A stretch of 64,000 bases of DNA from Acanthochromis polyacanthus (taxonomy: Eukaryota; Chordata; Actinopteri; Pomacentridae), in the NCBI RefSeq assembly GCF_021347895.1, contig NC_067134.1, positions 26,870,347-26,934,346 of the forward strand, given 5' to 3'. Below, piece after piece: positions 56,191-64,000 of the stretch. The notes under the pieces are model-generated. The model was not told the origin of the DNA. It did not search any database and saw only the letters and a list, made by a program, of their open reading frames with translations. Position 1 is the stretch's first letter, and the number at the start of each line of letters is the position of its first letter. A program made the position numbers and the translations under genes.

Positions 56191-56501
56191 CTAACTTGAA
56201 ACTAAACATCTCAAAAATGAGTATTCAGTAAGGAGTATTGAGCGTAAATGTCAACTAAAATGGAGTAAACTTTATATTATCATGATTTTACCAAGACTAC
56301 ATGTAGATTAACTTAAATCTTAGGGCTTCAATAAATCAAAACATAATCTCAGAAGAAATTTATCAACTCAAATCAGCCATGTTTTTCATTAATTTATCCC
56401 TTAAAGGCTTCATGAACTATAGCTAGAATGGTAAGGGAGAATTATTTGCTGAAGGTGTATACTAACCAGCTGTTAATATCCTCAGAATTAGCCTGTTTAC
56501 A

Positions 56502-57076
56502 TAGCCTAGCCACGCTACACCCATGTTTCTGACGGCACAAGGGTCTAGGGAAGCTCGACAGGGAGGGAGGCGGGCTAAAAGGTTGTCTTTCAAATCACTC
56601 TGCAGCAATTGGGTAGGTATACAACCAATCAGCGCAACGAATAGGCTGACGTAGTTCCTAGAGCACCGGCGGATTGTGGCTAAGTCCCATTAGCTTCCCA
56701 ACCAGCGGAGCCAACTGGTATATTAAGGATTTGCCATATCCCGTCGGCATAAGTCCAAATACGTCTTTCTTCTCAATGAAACACTTCAGTGCCGTCCTTT
56801 GTTTATCTTTCAAATTGAATTTTAGCTTCAAATCTTTAAGGGCTGTGGCCAAAGCCGAGTGGAAAGATAACTGTTTATTGTGCGCCGGTTGTTTCTGTCA
56901 GAATCGTCACGCCTCTGTCGTCACTTAGTTACGCCCGCCTTCTGACTCTACACTTCATGGTGATTGGTCCGGCCAGTTTTAGGAGAATCCAGCCTCGAGC
57001 CTTATGGAGGGTAACTAGACCCACCCTGGCAGAGAATTAAATTCATTGCCGTGGGTTGTCTAGCGCGGCTAGGCTA
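56502..57076 (-). mobile_element. 575-bp transposon with 9-bp TSD carrying a RecQ-helicase fragment, copy 2
   Basis: Same ends as copy 1 (TAGCCTAGCC ... GGCTAGGCTA), flanked by a perfect CTGTTTACA duplication at 56493-56501 and 57077-57085. The helicase fragment is at 56658-56852 on the minus strand and is almost identical to that of copy 1 (a Pro is added near its end). The element is recent enough that both copies are close to full agreement. Confidence 0.85.
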
Positions 57077-57085
57077 CTGTTTACA

Positions 57086-59053
57086 TGCTGTTATGGAAAA
57101 ATGTAATGAAACAAAGGTTATGTTTTATTTCTGTAGCTTGCTACGTCGAACCTTAGATGAGAAAACTGATTCCACTCTGATGTCTTTGAATAAAATATGA
57201 AGCAAACAGCTGGTTAGCCTAGCCAAGTACAAAGAAATGGAAATAGTCTTTGTAAGCCAGGTGGTTGTGTAGCCACCTGCAAAACTATAACTTAATAGTG
57301 TTCGAGCTGCGATGTTGCGCTCAGGGAGAAAGGAAGAAAAGCCCACTGATGGAGGATGCAGAGGTCAATTCATCTTTTCTTGAGTTTGAGGCCTGTCTAC
57401 ATTTTATAGCGCTGTGATATCTGCCACAATGTCAGCCGTCGAAAGTTTTACCCCTGAGTCTGTGCTCCATGTGTTAACGCATGAAGCACTATTAGCATTA
57501 CAGTTGTCATCCTGTGATTTGACAGGAGCCGCGAGTGATTAGACCTTTGACTAGTTTGACATGATGCAGTATTAGTCAGGAGACAGTAAATCTGTGTCAC
57601 GGGATAATTTATTGCATACTGAAGATTCCAGAGTTGCTTAACAGAAAGTTCTCTTCGTTGGTCTCAAACATTATCGACTTGAATGGAACTGGAGTGCACC
57701 TGGTTTGGGTTCTGACTGGGACTTGACTGCTGTGGTCCTAATTAGGACCCTGACATAGCAGCCGGATCTCTGCCAGGCTGTCCGGTTAGGGCTGCAGAAG
57801 ATCAGTGAGAACAGACGGAGGAAGTGTGCTGGAGCTGTCCGGGCTTGTTCTTTTGAGCATGGTGTTCTTGGATCAGTGTGAAATCTCTGTTCGACTTGAT
57901 GATCCAACTGTGCAAAACTGGCAGGCAGGCAGGAAGCCTCCCTACCACAGCTAGGAGCCGAGACCGGCTGTGCTCCTTTCCACGGTTAATTATAGCAGTA
58001 TCAGTGGAGAGGAGGGTGAAGAGGGCATGGAGGTAGGTAGAGCTGGGGAGGGACTGTGAAAGACAGATGGTTAGATGAGCAGAGAGAGGCTTAAAGAATA
58101 TTACATTGGGTACTGTTAAGTGTAATTTGACTGTCTGATCTTCAGCCTTGAATAGTGCCATAAGAAGCGCCATCTTTACTAATAAAATCCTCAGATATAT
58201 CAGATCACACGAGCCACACAGACAGCGCTGCTGTAATTTGACAGTCGTCTCAGGCAGCGCAGCAGAAATATCTGCTAGTTCCTCCGGATCTGTTTCTAGC
58301 ACACCATGTCTTGATCACAGTTTCGCTGACGATGCACTACAGCCAGAGAGCAGCTTCTTTGCCTCAGGTAGGCTCTGCAGACACACACACCGACACATGC
58401 ACTGATCCATGCATATACTGTAAACTGTAAGGCTGCACGGCCACCACCCTGCTCACTGCTGCCTCTGCTTGTGCTGTGTGGTGACCTGTGGTCGCACAAG
58501 TAGCTGTGAGGTGTTCCAGACCCTCATTCAGGACAGGGTTGTTCGACCTAAGACTTCTCTTAGGCAACAGAGCCTCAGAGCTCGGAGGCTCAGCACAGCA
58601 GAACTGTGCACGGCACAGCATCGGTGATGTCAGAGCGCTAATCTCTCTGGGGGGATTGGCGGATGGACGCTTGTCAGAAACATTTGATGCTACCCTGGAT
58701 GAAAGCCGTTGGAGGCAGAGGGAGAGGCAGAGCTGGAGCTGTGCTGAGCTCCCTGCTTTTGTTTTTGTGTTGTGCTCATGGAGCTTTCTGGAGTAAGGAT
58801 GCTGCCGTATTCCAACATGGGAAGACTGGCTGACGAGAGCGGCTGAGGGGGGAAGAGGAGAGGAAAGGGTCTGACTGAGAGGCACAATCAGAAAAGCTGA
58901 CTCTGTCTTTCCCTGTTTTCTCTCTGGCTCTTCCTTCAACAATCACAAACACTCACTCGGAGCAGAGTGGGGCTCAGGCCTCTTGTTTTACTACTGCCGC
59001 AAGCACAAGGGGAGTTAGCGGGCATCCTGCCCCAACCTTACAGCAGGCACACC
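57086..59053. other. Spacer or long first intron, no firm feature
   Basis: Moderate GC content and several short open frames on both strands, none with recognisable motifs. A possible exon at about 58246-58369 (acceptor TTTGACAG, donor GTAGGC) is open in two frames and does not settle on one. Confidence 0.4.
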
Positions 59054-59092
59054 ATGCTCTCAGTGGATCTCAATAAAGGATTTAATTATCAG
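59054..59092 (+). CDS. Candidate alternative first exon (MLSVDLNKGFNYQ)
   Basis: ATG in a CACC context, 13 codons, then a GTAGGT donor in phase 0, the same phase as the 52216/53519 exons, so it could be an alternative start of the same unidentified gene. The frame stays open some distance upstream, so it could also be internal. No family recognised. Confidence 0.25.
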
Positions 59093-60958
59093 GTAGGTGA
59101 AAGCATTAGAGGGTCAGAATTATTCTTATAGTACGGAGACATCATTAAATTTAGTTGATTTTTGTATCATGTTAATCATACAAGCTTTTGCACTGATTTC
59201 TAGTCAGGTTTCAGAGTGAGCCGGCTGCTCTACTGCTGGAACATTAAAGCTAAACAGTGCTTTGATGAGCAATAGCTTGAACAAGGCTGCAGTTTCACTA
59301 GCATGGTGTTAATGCATGTGTAGTTAATAGGCTGTGGGAAGCTTCTGTACTGCAGAGGAGGCCAGTTGTGCTGGTGTGCATGTAAAAGGTCCCAAGGAGG
59401 TTGGCTGACAGATGGGACTGTCAGTGTGGGGCAAGAGAGGAGCTTATACCAGCTGTACTGACCCTGGTGATCTCTGAGGGAGAAACTGGTGAATGAAAGC
59501 CTGGATTTGTTTCATTTTGAGCGCTCTGTCGTGTATTTAGAATTGTTTTGATCTTTTCTGTGCTTTTAGGACATTCTGAAACCTTTCCTATCTGCTAATT
59601 TAAATCCAACCAGCTCCTAAATATCACCTGCTGATTTGGTACACAATGTTTACGCTTATCTTTCTGAGTCCGAGACAAGTAGTATTTTAGAAATGTTCAA
59701 AGTGTACTCAGCACATTCTTCCCTGTGACGCTGCTGATGCTGAGCCTGCTGCTATTGCCACGGTAACCATGGCCATCTGTAGGGATGAAAACCATGAGAA
59801 CAGAGGCTGTTGGCCAGTCACAGGGCTTGTACGGCCACCGATAATCCATCTCCCCTCTTGGCTAGCTACAAGCTATAGAATCACTCTGGCTTATAACACA
59901 TGCAGAAAGCCCACTAAAGCAGATTGAAAGTAAATACATTTACATTAAGACAGAGTCTTATGCATGAGCCACCACGTGCTTGGCTGTTTTCCAGGCTTAT
60001 TGGGAAGACGGAACGTGACATACTTCATCTGATCTGACTTTTAGCGTGCACCTCCTGGCTTCGTTCTCAGGGTACAGTAATGTAAACATTCATCATCCCT
60101 GCTGCTGTGAGAGCCTCAGGAGAGATCCGTGAAGAAAGCAGAAATGAGGTCATATATCTGTTTCCCAGAAAGCGATGTGATAATGTCGACATATTCCTGG
60201 AAAGGGAGCATGTGAGAATCAATATGTGTGTGATTTATCCTCGCCAAGAAAATGCGATATAAACGTAGAGACAAATCGGGTGAGGGCGACACATCCTGTC
60301 TGTTGTTTTAGAATTACAGTTACGCCCTGAAAAGATAACATCGTTGGAGAGTTAATATGCCCGGCTGGTGTTGCATGTTTTTTCCATTACACTTTGTGTT
60401 TTCACTCCCACATGCTGGTACAGTTTTAGCTGTGTTCGGATATAAAGACCTGATCCTCGTTTTACTGTACCTCATCTTTCATGAGTTTTCCAGGCTCTGG
60501 TAGAATGGATTTAGTGCCATAAAGAGAACTAAACGGGAAGATGTGAGGTCTGTTGTCCTGCACATAACGCTTTTTTTCCCCTTCTTTTTTGTGTGTAGTT
60601 CTCACATTTCACATACACAATTTCAGAACTCAGCGGAGACTCACAAGAGACAGATTAAAAAGACGGGTAAAAGTCAAAGCAACAAAAGGCAGCCTTCAAT
60701 GTGGATGGTGCCTTTTGTAGAGTTAAGTTCTAGAAGTTCTGTATTCCTGTTGAAAGATTCATTTGAAATATTTATGAAATTGTTCAAACTTTTGAACTGT
60801 AGTGTATAATTAAAAATTTGTCACACACTCGACACACACTACCAGCTAGTAGTGTCTTGTGTATCATTAGGTTATCAAAGCTTCCAGAAAGGCTGCAGAT
60901 GTCGAGATGTGAGAGGGGCGGCAATGAGGATGAAAATTGTGTTAAAAACATGTTCATA
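59093..60958. other. Non-coding stretch, no recognised element
   Basis: Apart from a fragment resembling a Tc1-MITE end at about 60,783-60,808 (CAAACTTTTGAACTGTAGTGTA), nothing was identified. Confidence 0.4.
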
Positions 60959-62401
60959 CAGTGGAAAAAATCCCCCTCTCAAAGAAAGGGAAAAAAACTT
61001 ATTTCAAGGAACTTTTACCCTGAAATAAGTTAAAAAATCTGCCAATAGAAGAAGTGAAAAATGTTTCGGTAAGATTTCTTGAAATAAGAGATGATATTTA
61101 GAATATTCAGATCTTAAAATTAGCTAGAAAACTTATTTTAAGCTTTATTTTGCCAAGATTATCTAGCTTAGGTGTCTTAACCCTCCTGCTGTCTTCATTT
61201 AAGGCACCAAAAATATTGCTGCCTTGTCTAAAAAAAATAAAAAAATTCACCACAAAATTCTCCAAATTTATAAAAAATTTGTAAAATCTTCAGGAAGAAA
61301 ATTCCTTTGAAGTTTCCCCTAGAAGGTTTTTTTTTTTAAATCCTCAAATTTGGCAAGAAATAAAAATAAAAAATATATAAAAATTGTAAAGATTTTCAAA
61401 AAAAGGAATACAAATCTTCCAAAAAAATCCTACAAATATCTAAAGTGATTCCATATACATAAGTAAAACTTCTAATATTTTCTTTAAGAACATTCAGGAA
61501 AAAAAATCAACATTTGGATTTTTTTCCCGAAACATTTTTTTTTAACATTTCTTTTTTTTTTCCACCAAAAAATGTTCAAAAATCTCCCAAAAAATTGAAA
61601 ATGTAGAAATTTTCACTGTGAAAATATTTTTTCCCTCCACATTTTCAAACTGTAAAACAGGTCAATTTGACCCGCAGGACGACACGAAGGTTAAAAGAAG
61701 ATCGTTTCAAGATTGTTTGATTTAGCAAAATATTTAAGATGCATTGTCTTGAAGGCATTAGAGGAGATTTAATTTCCTACGACTTTGAATGTAGCATGCG
61801 CACATACAACCTCTCCCTCACCCCCCTCTAACCTCTCCCCTCTGAACATTTACGAAGAAACGCCCCCCTCCAGAAACTTGCGTAGCACTCGTGAAGTTGT
61901 CTTTTACGGCTGGGTCCCCCTGGATCTTTGTCTGCCATTATGTAAAAAAAAGATGAGCAAAACAAGTCGCCAGCTAACTACGAAGCTATACCAAAGCAAC
62001 ACATACAGAAAACACGTAAGTCCAAGGCGTACGTAATCTACGTAACTAGGCCTGAGCCGGAAGATTTTTGATTGACAGGAAAGGGAGCAAACCAAACGCC
62101 TCGGTCCGAGCGCGTTGATTGGCTGATGTTTTTCAGGTCCTGCCATGTCCACAGTTATTTTATTTAATTTTTATTTTTTTTAGAGACCATACATACAAGT
62201 CCGCTAAAGGTCAGTATATTCATTTTATGTGAATCAGACAAATTAAACAAAAAAAACATCCTCCATAATGCCTTTAAAACAAGTCCCTCCATCTGCTGAA
62301 ATGTCTCTTGTTTAGTGAATTTATCCTAAATCAATTGGGATGAGACATTTTGACTAAAAACAAGACCAATAGACTTGGTAAGATTTAGAGTTTTTGCAGA
62401 G
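60959..62401 (+). mobile_element. Nested composite transposon, copy 4, with a third-level insertion
   Basis: Outer start CAGTGGAAAAAATCC and end near AGTTTTTGCAGAG. The inner TTAA element is 61181-61690, flanked by TTAA on both sides. A further element of about 520 bp (61753-62275) interrupts the outer element's right arm. Confidence 0.75.
61753..62275. mobile_element. Third-level MITE with AAGGCATTA ends
   Basis: AAGGCATTAGAGGAGAT at the left and (reverse) AAAGGCATTATGGAGGATG at the right are imperfect inverted repeats. Removing it restores the outer repeat's TGCATTGTCTT / AAAACAAGTCCCTCC junction seen in the other copies. No clear transposase. Confidence 0.65.
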
Positions 62402-64000
62402 TAGTCTTACTGGTGCACTCCCAATCTTCTCATATTCCACTACATGCCTTAGGGTGGAGTATTATCCGGTTTTTCTGCTGTAAAAAAAATGGCACACCTC
62501 ATGAGAAGTCCACTGAACTTGTTTTATAATACATACAAACAGCATTACTCAGCAAACTCCATCCCCCACTGACTGTCACTGTCCGTGCCGTGACAACCCG
62601 AATTACAGTTCCACATTCGCCGTCTGTGAGGGTGGTCTACACGTGACCGAGTGCTGACTGTGCTGTCACTTTAAGAGCTTCACTTCAGCGGCGTTCACCT
62701 TTAGCTCCACGATTACACAAAGGTCAGAGTCAGGAGGAAAGTGTGGTTGTAAGATGTGGGGGAATCGGTCTCGATGTTTTTGGAGCAGGATGTTCAGAAA
62801 GCGTCCTGTCGGTTCAAGCAGGTCACTCTCACTGTTGGAAGGGTTTTTTTATGGACTGTGTCACACAAACACAAGATGTCTAAGCTAAGCTAAAGGTAGA
62901 TCGTGTGTTTTTGCCGTCCCTTATCCCTGTGTTGACAACAATGCAATGGATGCTCAGTAGCTCCAGCTGCTTTTTTTCTGCCCATCAGTTGTTTTTACAA
63001 AAGCGTGTGAGATGGCGCATGTAATACCGAGGACACGGCGGCTTTGTTGCTCCTTTTGGGTCAATCACTTGGTCCTCAACAATGTCAGAAATCAAACTCA
63101 TTAGGAAAAGTGGTCGGGACACAAACGGCACATGTAGCAGGAGCGTGTGGTGTGGAATCAGCGGATGAAGGGGTTAAAGATGACCTCCTTTATGACTGCT
63201 GTGTATAGAATCAATCTTGGCTTCTTCTCACAGCTTTTAAAGCAGGTTACATCACTGTGGTAGGCTTCTGCTTTTCCTCACGCAGTTCAGTTAGCACCAA
63301 TCATACCTCAGCCATCTGTAGATCCAGGGACATCCGTTCTGCAGAGCAAGTACTGCTATTATCAACAGTGAGGGATTTTATTATTTTCAGAGGTCATTTT
63401 GCCTTATTGTGTTATGTGGGTCGTTTTTAGGCCAAGGTGTCCTCAATAAAAGTGTCACAAATGGCCTTATTCAGGCTGTTGCTAGGCATGCACTGGATGC
63501 TAGTTGGCTGGCTTTTATACAGGTCGTGGTTAGCAGCTAAATCCAATTTTTTGTCCCCCGCACATAATAACAAGACAAAATACTGAAGTAGATTTGTTAG
63601 TGCTGGATTAAACATCAACAGAGAAAGCTGAAAGTGACTTTAAAGCCCCTGAAAGTCAATCAGACTCGTACTATAAAGGATAGTGTTCTCTGCAGACACA
63701 CAGTTCTGTTTTTCTTTCTGTGGTTTTCTGACTTGCTTCTAGTGTCAGTGCATCAGTCAGGTTTCAGATCAAAATGTGACGATAGACGACGACTTTCTTT
63801 GATCACCATCAGTCAAATCTGATCAAGCCACACCCACATGGTCCTGATGCGGCAGATTAGCTGAGATTTAAGGTTTAAACTCATAATACTTGTATTTTGC
63901 TGCAGCAGAGTCTAATATCATAGCAGAAAACATACATTATAAGGGGCTTTATGTATATTTAAAATAACATTTTTATTTGATAAATGGAAGCAGGAGCAAT
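62402..64000. other. Non-coding stretch to window end, no recognised element
   Basis: No exon, repeat end or RNA gene could be supported. If the unidentified + strand gene is real, this is intronic. Confidence 0.4.

Noticed and set aside
58148..58405. Open frame with a possible exon (58246-58369) reading GSAAEISASSSGSVSS or, in another frame, AAQQKYLLVPPDLF
   Set aside because: Two frames are open, the phase does not fit the upstream candidate exons in the more protein-like frame, and no family is recognised.
58364..58942. 192-codon minus-strand open frame
   Set aside because: Low-complexity composition, no motif, no splice context; likely chance in a moderately GC-rich stretch.

Overview
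The window is vertebrate genomic DNA, almost certainly from a ray-finned (teleost) fish. Genes are split into many short exons with GT-AG introns. Introns and spacers are crowded with TTAA- and TA-flanked DNA transposon relics, hAT-like elements and LINE tails of the kind common in percomorph fishes. No bacterial or viral gene organisation is visible. All coordinates below come from reading exon/intron joints by eye; the three main gene models stay in frame from end to end.

Layout. (1) 1-16.9 kb: the 3' part of DOCK9 on the + strand (C-terminal DHR2 Cdc42-GEF region, 12 constitutive coding exons = 509 residues plus stop, plus two apparent microexons of 6 and 8 nt). (2) 17-24 kb: intergenic, filled with nested repeats, including a LINE cut by a second transposon and a piggyBac-like remnant. 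(3) 24.08-37.19 kb: complete SLC15A1 (PepT1 proton/oligopeptide transporter) on the + strand, 23 coding exons, 728 residues. (4) 39.17-49.73 kb: complete STK24 (MST3, a GCKIII Ste20 kinase) on the - strand, 11 coding exons, 432 residues, tail-to-tail with SLC15A1, with a GC-rich promoter at about 49.7-50.5 kb. (5) 50.5-64 kb: mostly repeats and non-coding DNA, with weak candidates for the first exons of an unidentified + strand gene (52.2, 53.5 and 59.05 kb).

DOCK9, SLC15A1 and STK24 are neighbours in the human 13q32 region, which supports the identifications. In human all three lie on one strand; here STK24 points the other way. The three genes do not form a pathway: DOCK9 activates Cdc42, SLC15A1 takes up di- and tripeptides at the intestinal brush border, and STK24 is a cytoplasmic/nuclear kinase.

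Most interesting: an 8-nt microexon in DOCK9 that would switch between a PDZ-ligand tail and a truncated ...EQIG tail; a 6-nt microexon in the same gene; two copies of a 570-575 bp transposon with 9-bp target duplications that carry a RecQ-type helicase fragment; an amplified nested composite transposon (four copies, one with a third-level insertion); a (TG)20 tract abutting a 3' splice site in SLC15A1; and a 26-G run just outside STK24 exon 2.
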